Positions 1 through 12,966 of a DNA stretch of 64,000 bases are shown one piece after another. Location: the NCBI GenBank assembly GCA_963556695.1, contig CAUWAG010000013.1:1612001-1676000 (forward strand). Direction: 5' to 3'. Under the pieces are notes generated by a model, which worked only from the letters and a program-made list of their open reading frames with translations, did no database searches and was not told the origin of the DNA. Every line of letters starts with the position of its first letter. Positions within the stretch are counted from its first letter, which is position 1. Both the position numbers and the translations under genes were made by a program. This DNA comes from Anthostomella pinea. Taxonomy: Eukaryota; Ascomycota; Sordariomycetes; Xylariales; Xylariaceae.

Positions 1-1
1 G

Positions 2-400
2 CCCGACAAGCTCGACCGCGCCGAGGGAGTCTCCCAGCCCTACGTCGACTACGAGGCCAAGCCCGCGATCGAGCTCCTCGCTAATCACGGCGGCGGCTTC
101 CCGCAGGGCTACCAGTACTTCGCCGACATGTACATGGAGGATGGCGAGTGGGAGGTGCTCAAGGGCCTCGGCGACCCGCTCGACGACCGCGTCGTCGAGG
201 CCTACATGGACGGCCAGAAGCGGTGGCGCTTCTACCGCTTCCGCGACGACAAGTCCGACGGCAACCACATCTCGACCGTCAACAGCGTCATCGACAGCAT
301 CCGCGACGGCGTCAAGAAGGAGGACCTGCTGGCTGCTGCCAAGACCATCCGGGATTGCTGGAAGGCTCGAGAGGCCGCCGCCAAGGCTCGAGGAAGATGA
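2..400 (+). CDS. C-terminal end of an unknown protein (partial, cut by window edge)
   Basis: An open frame enters from the left edge in frame 2 and stops after the residues KARGR, giving 132 visible residues. It is charged and rich in Asp, Lys and Arg (for example KRWRFYRFRDDKSDGNH), with a predicted helical Ala/Lys-rich tail. No signal peptide, membrane segment or catalytic motif is visible in this part. GC-rich codon use matches the other genes, so it is very likely real coding sequence. The family is not recognised; the missing N-terminal part would be needed to name it. The end converges with PDS5, transcribed from the opposite strand. Confidence 0.7.
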   Translation, partial: PDKLDRAEGVSQPYVDYEAKPAIELLANHGGGFPQGYQYFADMYMEDGEWEVLKGLGDPLDDRVVEAYMDGQKRWRFYRFRDDKSDGNHISTVNSVIDSIRDGVKKEDLLAAAKTIRDCWKAREAAAKARGR

Positions 401-1154
401 ATCTTCCCACCACATCTCACCCACCTCAGGGGGCAACGAGATACTAGATGATATGAAGCGTACACTCATGACTGATGGTCAAGTTTATGAGTGCGTGATA
501 TGAGTGGTTGAGTTGACGACTGTGTGATATGTGTGCACTGGGTTTGGCTGGGCTGGTTGATACCTTATGATGGATACCTACTTTATGTAGCGGTTCTGCG
601 TGGCTTTAAAATGCAGGCAGTGGCGTTCTCACTTACAGCAGAAACACATCTTATCTGCGCGAGCCCAAGAGCATTTCCCGCCGGGCTGACACCGAGCATG
701 CAAGGCGGCATGTCGAGTGAGAAGGGAGGCATGCATGCCAGCAGAAAGCGGCATACCCTACTTTAAGTCTGATGGATCATTCCGTCACTCATCAGGCAAG
801 GTAACTTTAGTTTGGCAAATGCTCAAATATATGAACAAGGGTATAACAGGATAGAATACACCTAATACACACTGAAAGAAGGGAAGAACCACCACGAAAT
901 GAGAATGCACAAACCGGCCATCCGCCGGACCACTGAGATGTCATTATGCTCGTTCATTCTGCTCCAGGACGGAATGTTCTCCAGTGACGCGATAAAAGCC
1001 ACCACGCAAGCTTGATTTGAGATAGGGCCTGGCATTAAATGCTGCCCGGCATGCTGACCACTTGCTCATCATCCTGAACCCCTTCACCCATCCATGCCCC
1101 TATGTTGACCTGCGAAGCGACCTGTCCGTGTATATACTAAGCTCTGCTCTTGTC
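401..1154. other. Convergent intergenic region
   Basis: This lies between the 3' ends of two convergent genes. Small open frames occur but none has coding-like composition or a recognisable product. It presumably holds both 3' UTRs and terminators. Nothing else seen. Confidence 0.5.
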
Positions 1155-4100
1155 TCATTCCGAGTCCTCTTCTATATCGTAGTCTTCCGCTGCCTTTTTG
1201 CCCCTCGTGGAGCGGGTGCTCTTTGCTCTCGTTGCTGGTTTCGGTGCTGGCTTCGGCGCTGGCTTCGGCTTCGCCTTGGATTTGGTAGCAGCGGCTGATT
1301 TGCCCTTCGCCGCGCTGGCTTTAGCAGCAGGTCTGGATGGTAGGGTTTTCGCTTTTGGTGCAGGAGCGGCAGCGGCACGGGACCTCCGTCCATTCGACCT
1401 CGCCGGTTGCGGCTCAGACTCGTCCTCTGCCTCCTCTACCTCCTCTGCCTCCTCTGCTTCGTCTGCCTCCTCGGCCTCCCCAACCTCTTCTACCTCGTCG
1501 AGCTCACTCAGTTCCGAGTCCTCTTGTTCTTCCGCTGGCGCCGCGGCAACATCTTTCGCAACGTCGTCCATTGCCTCGTCTGCTTCATCAACCTCTGTTA
1601 AGCTTGATTCACTGTCCTCTTCATTTTGCACCACGTTGCCTTCTTTGTCGTAGTACTCCCACGCTGCGACCCCTTCCAGCATGTCGTCGTCGTCGTCCGA
1701 AGAGTCTCGTTCGATGTAGGTTGAGCTTTTTCTTGAGCGACCACTGCGCCTACGATCGGCAGAATCGGGTCCTGGAGAAGAAGACGTGGCCGCGGCCGCG
1801 GCTTTCTTGGATCTAGCTGCAGGCTTTGAAGATCTCGCGGCCATCTTTTTCGCTGAAGCCTTTGGAGCTTTTGATACTGCCTTGGCTTTCGGCGCGACCT
1901 TGTGCGGTGCTGCTCTAGCTTTTTTATGGGCAGGTTGGCCCTCAGCTCGCTCATCCATGCTCTTACGTTTCTGAACACAGATTATGTCAACCCTGAGTGC
2001 AAAGAGTAAGGGAGTGTTAGGGTTTCGTAGGCGTACCTTCTTCTTGTCAACTGATCTCAAGAGGTTATCTAGGACTTCGTCCATTTCCGCAGGAAGGTAT
2101 TGCTTTTCTGCAATCTCTTGTGCCGCCCGATGGGTGGGAAGGGCAGTGTACAAACCCATGGGCAGCCCAACCTTGCCGGAGAAGGCCTGGAAGGTCCAAT
2201 TCTTTCGCTCTTGCCATTTCCTTAGTATGCTCTGCGCAAGATCGCTGATCACGTAAAGGTTCTCGCTCTCTGCGGGCGTGATCCCGTCAAGTGTCTGTTT
2301 CACGCGTTCGGCGTACTTGAAGATCATCCCAAAGTTAGCCTCGGTGGCAACGTTACTAACGTAGTACAGAAGATATCGAGCGTGGTCTGTAAGATCGTCC
2401 AGTTCTGTGCTATAGTCAGGGTGGTGGGCCAGTAGGGATATCAGCCTGCCCATCGTAGATTCCATGACATTCTGCTTGGCCTCGCGGAAGAATCGAGCGC
2501 GAGACCGTATCCAAGTCTCAATGTGACTTTTGAAATCCGCTTGAGGCTCAAATGCGGTTAGAAATATGATCGTATAGAATCTAGGCCGAAGCTTGTTCTG
2601 CACGAGATACTTTTGGAGTTTCTCGATAAATCTTCGACGAACCTCACCGCATGGGTCCTGGGCCAGAATCGATAGCTGGTTGAAGTCCGAATGCGAGAAG
2701 AGTTCCTCGAAGTGCTTTGAGGTGCACAACTTCAAGAAAAGCTGCCCCGCGAGCAATTGCAGGCGAGTCTTGTGATGCCTCGGTGTGTCTTGAGTCTTGC
2801 ACAACTCACCTTGTGTCTTCAGGATGTTGCGGAGGAGTTTGAAGACCGGAACCGCAAGTTCCTTGGCTTCTTCGACCTCCTGAATACCCCGAAGACGGTT
2901 CACAATTAGCTTGAGGGCCCAGCATTTGACTTGGCCTTCCTCATCAAGATCCGCATCTGCCACCCATTCGGGGTCAGACTCTTTGGCATCAGTGCGGACC
3001 TTCTGGAGGACGTTCTTCAGCGCCATTTCGACAATCTCATCGTTGGCTTCGGCTGTCACCTGAGGTGCCAATAATTCCAACTGACTGACCGCTGCCAATT
3101 TATTCAGAAAATGGGGTGAATCGAAGCCCCAATCCTTCATCACCCTTTGCAAGAGGTCAGTGGCAGCGATCATGCTCTTCTCGTCCTTCCTAGCCATCAT
3201 TACGTTGACAGCATACTTGGCGGCCTTGGCTGGCTGACCATGCAAGGCATAGCTCATCAGAGCCTGAGTGAACTTCCGGTCATCTGGAAGCTCCGTAGGA
3301 TATCTCCTGGAATACGACGAGCAAGCCTTCAAGGTCTCGACCATGGCACCATCGTTCGTTTCGTCGGCGCTTGGTGCACCATCCACCAAATCTTTACATA
3401 GCTGACCGACGTGAGCTTTGAAGAGATCCGGATTATGCTGAAAAATCTCGGTAGTAACCTCCTGGGCTGCAGCGCCGAGACCGTCCTTATCGCTTTTGGA
3501 GCAAGCCATGTAGGTAGCGAGATGACTTTTGTTGAATATGATGTAGGCAGAGCGGTAGAGAAGTGGCAGCAACGTGTCCAGAATGTGCGGCCTAGGAGAG
3601 CCTTGAACCCTCTTGATGATCTCCTTGACAGCCCTATGCATCGTCTTGAAGTCACTCTCTGGAGACACGGCGAACCTGATGAGCTGGTAGCTGCGACGAT
3701 CATGCCACAGGGCAAAATTGTGCAGATCAGCCTCTACCTTGATCGCATCAGGTGAGAACTGGCAGAGGTACTGTATGACCTTTTTAAGGTTCTGTTTTAT
3801 TTTGTCTGCGTTTCCCTGGGGATTTCCTCCGTTGTGGGCATCGCACTGCGCTACAAAGGTCTCACAGACCTTCGAGAACTGTTGCTGCCGTGCTTGTAAC
3901 GCGTTGAAAGCCGTTTTGGCGTTATCATCTAGGTCCTTTACGAGCAACAAGATTCTCTCGGCGCGGATCGCATCAGGGTCATAATTCGGGTCAACAGCTG
4001 ATTGTGACTGCGATTGCGACGACTTGGAGCCCTTGGCCTTTGGGGGAGGAGGGAATGACAGAGGCACCAGACATTCGAACATGACTCGTTCAAGGAGTAC

Positions 4101-5873
4101 GTTCACGTCGAGATCGTTGGCGTAGAAGGTCTTGAGAATACGTGTGGGAATGCCTGATAATGCAGATATCACAACTTCCTGTCCAGCAGCTATTTCACCG
4201 CTTGCGACAGCCCATAGCTTCGCCAGAAGTGCCATGGCCTCCACACGTACCGACGATCTCTTGTCTCGACATCGGTCTGCTAATGTGAAGAGGACCGATC
4301 CCTCCTTAGTGACGCCCCCGATTGCGGCCAGCTTGGTGACAACATCCCGAAAGCTGAAGGTTTCGATCGCTTTCACCGCAGCCAACCGGACCTTCTCGTC
4401 GCTGTCGTTCAGCCTGTCTCGCAAGCCGTTCACAAAAATCGATTCATCGTCACGGCTGAGACCGATACCGCCAGCCGACGTTGAGATGATGTAGCCTACA
4501 GCGGTAGTCCAAGCTGTTCGAATTTGGGGAGATTTGTCATTCCGCCTGCTGGTGAAATTGTGAAAGGCCTGCGGGTGGGTCTGGGCGAAAGAAAGGGGCG
4601 AGATGGGAGTAGTCAGGATACTGGCTGAAGGATGATCGGGTACTTCGTCATCCAGCTTTAGGGGAGGATATGCTGCCGGGTCGAGAACGGGGGAAGGAGG
4701 TGGTCCCGCAGCGCCAATACCGGAGATCATATCTCCCAGTGTCTCAGTAGCCAGTAAACGTAGCGATACGTTATCGGCGGACAGTTCTGCGTCCACTTGG
4801 GGCACCACATTTGGGAGAACTGTTGGAGCTGCCCGCCAGAGCTCCCGCAGCAGCTGGTGTGCCTTCCGTAACTCCCTAAAGTCTGAATCTGAAGGCCCAG
4901 AAGGCGCGTCATCATCGTCGCCGTCGTCGTCGTCCTTGTGACCGTTGGCATGACCTCCTTTTCCTGAAACGTCGAGAATCACATCGCTAAAGTACTGGCC
5001 GACGTAGCGCGCCATCTTCTCGGGGCAAGAATTGCAGACTGTCTTGGCCATGACGTACGCCTCTGGCTCTTCCTTGGGCAGTAGAGTTGTTTGGTTCCCA
5101 TTGAGATCCGCCTTTTCCTTAAGGCCTCCGGGAGGTGCGGCTCGCAAGAATTGGGCCATTATGACATCTAACACGGCAGGTGGCAAGGACGGGCTCTCAT
5201 CAACCAGCGTTACCAAGATGTCTGTCATGTGGAATTCCACGTCTTTGGCCACCTGTTCCCCTGATGTTGACTTGGACGACCCAGAGATGCCGTCGAAGAA
5301 GGAAGAGAACAGATCAAGCAGCAGGTCTTCAGCATTGGCGACTTCATTGATCAGGAGTATACTCTTGACTTCTGCAAGAGAGGTGAGGACGTATTTGTGT
5401 TGTGTATTGTAGGCGTTCGTCGGGTCCCAGAGGGCGGGCAGGATTACTCGGACAAAAAGGGTGAATATCTCCTGCACAAAGACCGGTGATCAGTACAAGT
5501 CCTCGTTAATCTTGAGCGGGATGAACTGGCCTACCTTGAGCTGTTTTGGAGTGAACGGGGCCTCTGGTGCGCATAGCTTCAGGATGTCGACCAGACAAGA
5601 TGCGACGAATGCCTTGACGCCCCCTTCCTTGTGCGCCAACAGATGATGGGAAGCGAGGTCCTTGGCGACACCAGTGAGGGAGTCCTTGTCGATAGTCTCT
5701 TGGTCCAGGTCAACCAGTTCCTTGGAGAGCTTCTCGAGGCGTCGCAGAAGCTCGCCGGTGGCAATTGGCTTCCCAGCACGCCACGATAGCGGCTCGTCGA
5801 ACTGGAGGGTCAGGAGCTCTTCCTCCATCTCCTGGTCCTCCTCCTCCGGGACCTCGTCCCTATGTCGCGCCAT
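1155..5873 (-). CDS. PDS5: Sister chromatid cohesion protein Pds5 / BimD / Spo76
   Basis: Cohesin-associated HEAT-repeat protein that regulates cohesin on chromosomes in the nucleus. Three exons on the minus strand: 5873..5535, 5471..2037 and 1970..1155, giving 1529 residues, the usual fungal length. Intron 1 (63 nt, GTAGGC...CAG) joins PKQLK to EIFTLFV, the junction expected in the family; intron 2 (66 nt, GTACGC...CAG) joins DKKK to KRKSM. Both are supported by removal of non-family residues while keeping frame. The first ~1200 residues are helical repeat sequence with conserved stretches such as NAYNTQHKYVLTSLAEVKSI. The tail from about residue 1259 is Lys/Ala-rich, then Asp/Glu-rich, and ends Lys/Pro/Ala-rich, as in other fungal Pds5 proteins. 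The start is the Met at 5873 (MARHRDEVPEEE). Identity is confident; the exact first intron site could differ slightly. Confidence 0.93.
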
Positions 5874-6737
5874 TGTGTTTTCCCGGGAAGTGTGTCAACG
5901 CGTGCAGGATTCACACAATTGGATGCGTCGTCGATGATGTCGTTGTGGGATGAGGGCGAGTCTTTGGACGTGTCTCGGGAGGCGGGGCGCGACGGTGCTG
6001 CAAGATAGAGGGCAGTGCTGCGCAAGGTGCTGGAGGGTCTGAATATTGTCGAAAATGCTGCAGAATACCTTAAGCTTGCGAGCCCACCAAGACGTGCATG
6101 CAGTAGGGAGATGAGAGACGAGTTGGACCCAAGATGGGCGTCGCAACGTGGTTGATGTGATGTGATGATGGGTTGTCTTTTTTGAGCCGAGTGCAACGCG
6201 ACAGGACGGCGCTTGAAATCAATCAATCATCGCGCACTGTAGCGGCTCGTTGTGAGCTGGAGATCCGCCAGCCGCCAACCTGCCTGCCTGCCCGCCTTCC
6301 AGTTACGCGCCTCACCCCGAGGCATGTTTCTGTCCACCTACCCGGGAGCTCGGGCCACTCAGACTAGTCATGCATGACCATTACCCGCCCCCCTATTTCC
6401 TCTCCAATCCCAAGTTCCAATGTCCGAAACGCAACGGCGGTCAGTATGTAGTCTGAGATCTGAATGAAACCGCCAAAATGGCGACAGAAAGAGATCAAAT
6501 TGAAGAAATGTATCGCATCGTAGGCCGAGGCAAATCACTACATATATAGTGTGGTAACTTGTTGCAGTACCCAGTGTGCGCCGGTCGGTTCCCTCCTTTT
6601 ACAACCATGGCAAAACACTGCTTTCTTTCCACTGTCACCACGTCAAGACAAACACGATTGGCAGTTACTGTCAATGCATGGTTCCATAGTAACTCGTACG
6701 CCTCTCTATTTACACATGACGATGTGGTAATGCACGC
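5874..6737. other. Intergenic: PDS5 promoter and UTP10 3' flank
   Basis: The region separates the start of PDS5 from the stop codon of UTP10, both on the minus strand. It should contain the PDS5 promoter and the UTP10 terminator. Short open frames are present on both strands but none is convincing. No tRNA, repeat or conserved motif was recognised. Confidence 0.5.
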
Positions 6738-9700
6738 TCACTGCAACATGGTGTCTAAACTCTCTCCTAAAACCCCCTCGATTGCCACAATCCAGCGGTT
6801 CGTTTCTCTTTCCACTTCCTCGTCGTCATCGTCCTGGAGCTCACTGATGTATGGCAACATCTCTGGCAACATGGTGAGCCAGTCTTCGTTGACTCTATCC
6901 CTATCCGTGAGCGCGATCGCCTGCTCGCACTTCACTACCGCGAGACGCACAGACGCCTGCTCGGATCGCAAGTGTACCAGAAGCTCGCCATTCATTTTCT
7001 TTCTATGATCTTGGGAGCCCGCCTTTCCAGCGAGTTCCACTAGGGCCGGGATGAGGTCACTTGTCAAGTCAATCGAGGAAGCGTGGGCAAACTGGGCAGT
7101 AAGCACGGGCGCCACTCCGTTGAAATGTGCCGGGGCTTGCCAGAATCCGTTGTCGGCATCGTCGTATTCGAAACATTTGGCAAGAACTTGGATCACCTGC
7201 TTCCACAAGTCGTATTCCTCCGGGTTCTTCGGGTTTGCTGTTTTGAGCACAGCAACGGCACTATCGATGATGTAGGCTGCGTAACTCGTAACGATGGTCT
7301 TCAGGCTGTCGAAGAAGGACGCCAAAAAGCCGTAGACGCTGAGAAGACGCATGTTTCTGCCGACCGTGTCCTTCTTCGGCAAAGCAGTTGTCCAATCGAT
7401 CAACTGAGAGAATATTGGTCTAAAGGTTGCATCATTCAGCTTGTGAACCATGCTCAGTGCAACGTCGTTGGTCGTTGCTTCAATTCGAGGCAAATTCGAT
7501 ATGATATCATCTGCAGTATCTTCTTTGGAGTGTTGCAGCCTTCGAAGATCAAACGCTTGGAGGAAGATAGCAGAAAGTGTGCCAACGTTCTTGGAGATGT
7601 CGGCCCTTGAGTGCTTGCCAATCGATATGCCAAGCACATTGAGATATTCTTGGGTAGCCTAGTGGAAGACGAGTTAGCGAATGCGATCATATTGCTGCCG
7701 AGGGCATCTTACCGTGTAGCCAGAATCGGCAGCTGAGGACCAGTTTTGCTCTAGAGCCCCGAACATGGGTTTCGCATCGACCTGTTTGGCGATAAATTGG
7801 AGGCACTGAAGACGAGCGTCGTTGGCCTCGGCACTCAGGCTAGCCTTAGCAGATGCATTCGAGACTGCAAGGATCTGTCCCAGATATGACCCTGACAGCA
7901 TGTATGGTAGGTACTGTGCGAGTGCTGTCACAAAGGCAAACCCAGCGTTGTGAAGTTCCGTGTGTTTGTTTCCACTGTCGATGCTTTCGGTCACATACGA
8001 CAGTGCTTTTGGAATGGCCGACGGCAGGACAGGGACTATGCCATCCTGAAGCACATCCACCAAGGAAGCCAAGCACAACAACGCCATGACGCGAAGGCGA
8101 ATGTCGTCTTGGCCGAGACATTGATCCCCAGCAATGGTTGATGCGGCGGCAGCAACCGCCTCTGGGTCCTTCTTGCCATACTTCTCGGATATCTTGTCCA
8201 CGCACCCTACAGCGATGTGCTTGTAAGCTATATCGTCAGCCACCCTGATTATGGCCGTGAGCTGTGGTAGGAACGCAAGCAACGCTGCTCTGGAGTTGGC
8301 GTCCCCTTGAGACTCTTGGTCGATTCTCACTTCCACAGCTCTCAGCACCTTTCGGCGCAGGACTGAGTCTGGTCGGTCAAGTAACGTCTCAACCGCTTTG
8401 ACGAATTCTCCGATAGAGAGCAGGTTTAGAAGCTTAGAAAGCGCATCTCCGCACCGGTTGTGTAGAGGTTTCTGCAGCTTCAACGAATCGGCGAGAGTCA
8501 AAAGATCTTCCAACAATGTTGAGTACAGCTCACGGATTTTGGAAGCTCCCATGTCGTCCCGCTCAGTGAGCTTGCGGATGTGTGCTGTCAGCTTCCTGCT
8601 GGAGAGAAGCTGTGGAAGCAGGCTCAGCTCTTGAAGTCCAATTTTCTGAGGGTCCCGTTCTCCTTGTTCGCTCGTGGTGAGGAGTACCGAAGAAAGCGCA
8701 GGCCTGGGCTGAAAGATATCGCCAATGAGGTTTATGAGTCTGATCAGAGACTGCAGCTCGATCTCAACTGTGAAATGGTTGAACAGTTGTGTGGAAAAGG
8801 ATAGAATCTGATCGGTGGTGCCATACATATTGATGAGCATGGCCAATAGGGCGAAGAGGAATTCTTCAGGCCCGAGAGTCTCTACCAGGGAGACGAACAG
8901 CCCGAGCCTTCGATGTGATGGTATGTGTTCATAGGCAGTGACAAAACTGAGGAAAAGTTCCGAGGCACCTGCCAGAGGACTGATTTTCCCTTTCCGAAGC
9001 GATCGGATAAGTGGTGGCACGACCTCCTTGACCGTTTGATTGATAACATGTGCAGAGTAATCATCGTTTTGTCGAAGAACCGAACTCCCCATTTGCGTGA
9101 AGATTGGCATCACACTATTGAGGACCAGATCGGGCGCAACATTCGCAAGACTTGCGACAAGAAGGAGCGCGGTGCTTTGAACGTGTGGACTTGATGACTT
9201 CTGAATGCAGTTCACAAGAAGGTCGCCATGTCCGCCCGTGTTGTCGATCTTGAGGTTCTGGTTGTCCTTGTAAGCAGGAACCATAGCCAACAGACTTTTC
9301 AGCACCAGGTTTTGAAGATATCCCAGCTCCGAACCCACCAGAACCCTAAAATGTTGAAGTTCCGAGAGCGCACTGAAGAGGGCGTTCAGTAACTCTGGGT
9401 GTTTCTCCGGATGCGACCCATCAACAAGCTGCAGTACAAATGTCACCTGCTTGAGTGTCGAGGTTATCTCGGGGGTGGCTTGTGTACCGATGCCTCGGTG
9501 CGCTTCTGATGAGCTAGTTCTCCTTCGCTTACCAGGGGGCGGTTCCGTTGCCATTTTGGCTGTTGGCTGCAGAGACTCCAGGAAGTACAGCAAGATGTCA
9601 GTCGTGAGTTCGATATCCGTCAATAGCTCGGTTGCCTTGCTAGACGCTAGAGTTCGTTCGTTTGACCATTCTTTCTGCGACAATGCGAGCATTTGTCTAG

Positions 9701-12255
9701 CCACCATATCCCTTGCCTCTGATTTCATGGACGGCCACATCTTCTCGATGTGCACAAAGATAGCATTCAGGAGATGCGTCCTTGTGAGAAGCTCCCCCCC
9801 CTGCACAAGGCTCATGAGGTATTCAAGTCCATCTTTGTCATTCGGAAGCACCACCTTAACCATGCTTTGGTCGGCCACTGGCTCGTCAAGTTTCTCCTGT
9901 AAGCAGGCGCGGCTGACTTCGCCAGCAGATAACGAGGACCACTGCTTGAGTAATGGGAGGAGGAGCTGCGTGCGAGAAGTCCCCGATACCCCTTTGACCT
10001 TGTTCAATGATGCGAGGAGGCGGAGTTTAAGGGAGACGAGAGGGGTGTTGACAGCATGTGACGCCAGAAAAATCAAGACAGAGCGACGCGTTCCATGGGA
10101 GAGATGACTTCTTTTGTCCTTGTCAACATCGTCGTCCGAAGCCTTTGAACTGTTCAAGGCCCGCTGTACAATCTCAATGATAGTCTCGGCATTGAGAATG
10201 CATTCTTCAAGAGAAGGGGTAACAATGTTCCGTAGAAACTTGTGGTAAATATCTGGAGACATCCACTCTAGGGTCTCCGTGTTGTCGTACAGGTGATCGC
10301 GCGCCCACGTTTGCTTCTCTGCTTTGGCATCCACGGTGACCAGGTTGTCCAGGACTGTGATTATGTCTGCAGCTGCACGCCGGACCTTCTTAGATGGATC
10401 ATTCAGAGCCGAGATGGTATACGGAAGGATAGCTTGAAAATCGATACCCTTACAGTCATCCTGCTTCAGGCGATCCTTAGCCAGCTCCAGAGCCCCAACA
10501 CGGGCCAAAGTGGGATACGGGCCACACCAGACTCGCATGAGGAAAGTAAAGTAAAATGCGCGCTTATTCGCCTGGTCTCGCTGCAGAGGTGTGACCTTGT
10601 CAAAAGTCGCAACGTTCTCTGATTCAGCCAGACCAGAGAGGAAAACTGAGCACAAATCTGTGAACATGTCCGAGGAATCTCTTCGGAGACATGAGCTTGT
10701 CGATGTGGGCTTGATGTTGCTGACTCGCTGGAGAGCAGTCTCAAAGTCCTCACCGTTCGCTGGAGCTAGTCCGTTCTCTTTCATCTCGATATCTTCGCCG
10801 GACGGTTCGGGCAAGGCTCGGGATCGGAGCTGTATATCGAGCCTCATCTCCAGCGCATCCAGATCAACATCTGTATCGTCGATTGCCTGCATGAAGATGC
10901 CCCTGACAGTTGTTTCCACCTGGGACAGCCTGATGATCGTCGACGCAAGGTCCTTGCGGAGCTGGCCCTGCTCATTAACCTGATCGTCGACTTTGTAAGC
11001 TGCCAGTAACAAAGACTTGAAAACAGCAGCCGTCTGTTGTTCGTTGAGAACAGACGCGAGCAGAAGAAACTCGATGATTGCCAGTCCTTTGGTGTCGCCC
11101 TTCTTGTAGACTCGGTCTATCAGCGCAAGACACAGACCATTCGTCAACTTCCCTATATCATGTTCCTTCCCAATCTCAGAGAGCAGAGCGGGCAGATTTT
11201 GAACCTTCAGCAAAGCCTTCGTGACCCTTCCCGACATCTGTTTCGCAGATCGGTAGTGGGCAAGCATGGACAGACAGACCAAACCTGGGCGGAGAGATTC
11301 TGCGGTCCATCCGCTGACGAGCTGTTCCATCAGCGCACTGATGGCGGCGTCGTCAAGGTCACCTTTTGCTACAAAAACAGCAACAACCATGTAGCAGGCT
11401 ACTTGTAGGCCAGGAGCCTTGGACATTATCAATGCATCGCTGATGGTAGGCCCTATCTGGTGCAATAGGTTTTGGTCATTGCTTTTCTGTATGCTTCGGC
11501 GCCCGGAGCGCATCCTGTCCAGCATGCCATTGACGGACTCGGCCATTATGCCACCCCAGAAAGAGATCAGTGCAGGGTACTGCTGTTGCGCTCTGCAAGT
11601 GTCCAGCGTGAAAGCGGATATCGTCGCGAGGAAGTCGGGGTTGTGCGTGGCTTGGTGGACGAGAATGGACCTCGGTGGATGGGTCAACGACTTGACGTAT
11701 GGGTCCAGGAATCTGTATACGTGCGGCAGATCGGCAGGTAGTATGGAAAGGAGTGTCACAAAGGCCGTAATGGTATGATAGGGCGAGAAGCTTGTGAGAA
11801 GCATGGTCGTGTTGTGTTCGTGTATCCTAACGAATCTTTAGCAAGTGGTCTGCCCAGTGGGCTCTGCTCCAAACATACCTGAACCTCCTTATAAGCCACT
11901 CTATTGCCTTAATAGTAGGCATGAGCCGCAGCCGCCCCCCGGCGAGGCGGAGGAAGGCGTCGGTCTTCTTGTCGAGCTCGGCATTTTCGGCTTCGGTCAT
12001 CTGACTGCGATCCTCGTACTGGCTCTGTTCGCTGAACAGTGTTTTCCCAAAAGGTATGAACCGGGAATCCAGCTGACAAAGCTCCTCGAATCCCGCATGG
12101 CAGATGCCGTAGAGAGTCTGGAAGTTTTGCGAAGCCGCAATGCGCGGCTCAAAGATCAAAGACTTGGAGTGGGCAGCCTTTTGCGCTCTCACGTCGAGAG
12201 AGGATTTCGAGTTCGCAGCGATCTGCGCCAGCTGCGCAGCCAATGCCGTCGTCAT
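6738..12255 (-). CDS. UTP10: U3 snoRNP / SSU processome component Utp10 (HEATR1, BP28)
   Basis: Very large HEAT-repeat protein of the small-subunit processome (t-Utp group), needed in the nucleolus for pre-18S rRNA processing and rDNA transcription. Exons 12255..11879, 11826..7713 and 7658..6738 give 1803 residues, normal for the family. The start is the Met of MTTALAAQLAQIAANS; the 44 residues upstream in the same frame do not look family-like. Intron 1 (GTATGT...GTTAG) joins IRRFR to IHEHNTTMLLTSF, matching the conserved RRFRIHEHN junction. Intron 2 (54 nt, GTAAGA...ACTAG with GCTAAC) joins SGYT to ATQEYLNVL. The N-terminal segment LIFEPRIAASQNFQTLYGIC and the C-terminal BP28 region (KMNGELLVHLRSEQASVRLA) are typical. 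It lies directly downstream of PDS5 on the same strand but far too distant to share a transcript. Confidence 0.93.
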
Positions 12256-12966
12256 CTTGAATGGATATGGCGAAGCGTCCGGCAGTCCATTAGGGGGGAG
12301 GTGGCCTGTACGAGCTCTGGAGGAACGAGAGAACGTGTTTCGGTACACCAGAGGCAGAAGAAGCCTTCGATGTTCGCGACTCTCCACTGCAGTCTTCTTC
12401 CCGACTTTTCAAAAAATCGGTCTTATCGATAAGCCCATCGCCCATATGCTAGTGGCGCACTTCCCTGTCCAGCTACCTAATGCCCCGCGGTCCCTGTCAT
12501 TGGTATGCAGTCCTGATACATCCCGCTAAATACATATCGCGGACTACCTACATATGTAATGGTACTGGGGCAAGCGACGAAGAGCGAGTTTGCATGAGAT
12601 ACGGCGGAATAGCATAGCCAACCAAATCGCTGCTATTCCGCAGGCGGCAGCGAATCATTCTGTCCTCCGCCTGAGTGGTGCGCTTGTGGGACCAGAAGGA
12701 CTGCAACACCAATGGCAACAATAGTAGCACCTACAGCGCAAACGAAGGAACAAACGAACAAACGAGGGGATAGTGCCTTGAGAGACTGCTCCTACTTCTA
12801 GAAATCTGAACTCCGAGCAGTAAACTTGCTTCTTATCAAGCTCTTCTTGTTAGGCTGCAAAGCTCCATTCGTTGAATCGTGTGCTTCCACTTCCCCAGAT
12901 CAGTTCAGCTCAACACCGTGTCCAGCTGGTGTCACGCAACCCTAGGTTGCTGCTCATTTAATCACA
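12256..12966. promoter_or_regulatory. Divergent promoter region between UTP10 and IAH1
   Basis: About 710 bases separate the start codons of two genes transcribed away from each other, so both promoters must lie here. No TATA box at a convincing distance was picked out, and no operator-like repeat. The assignment rests on gene orientation alone. Confidence 0.6.
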
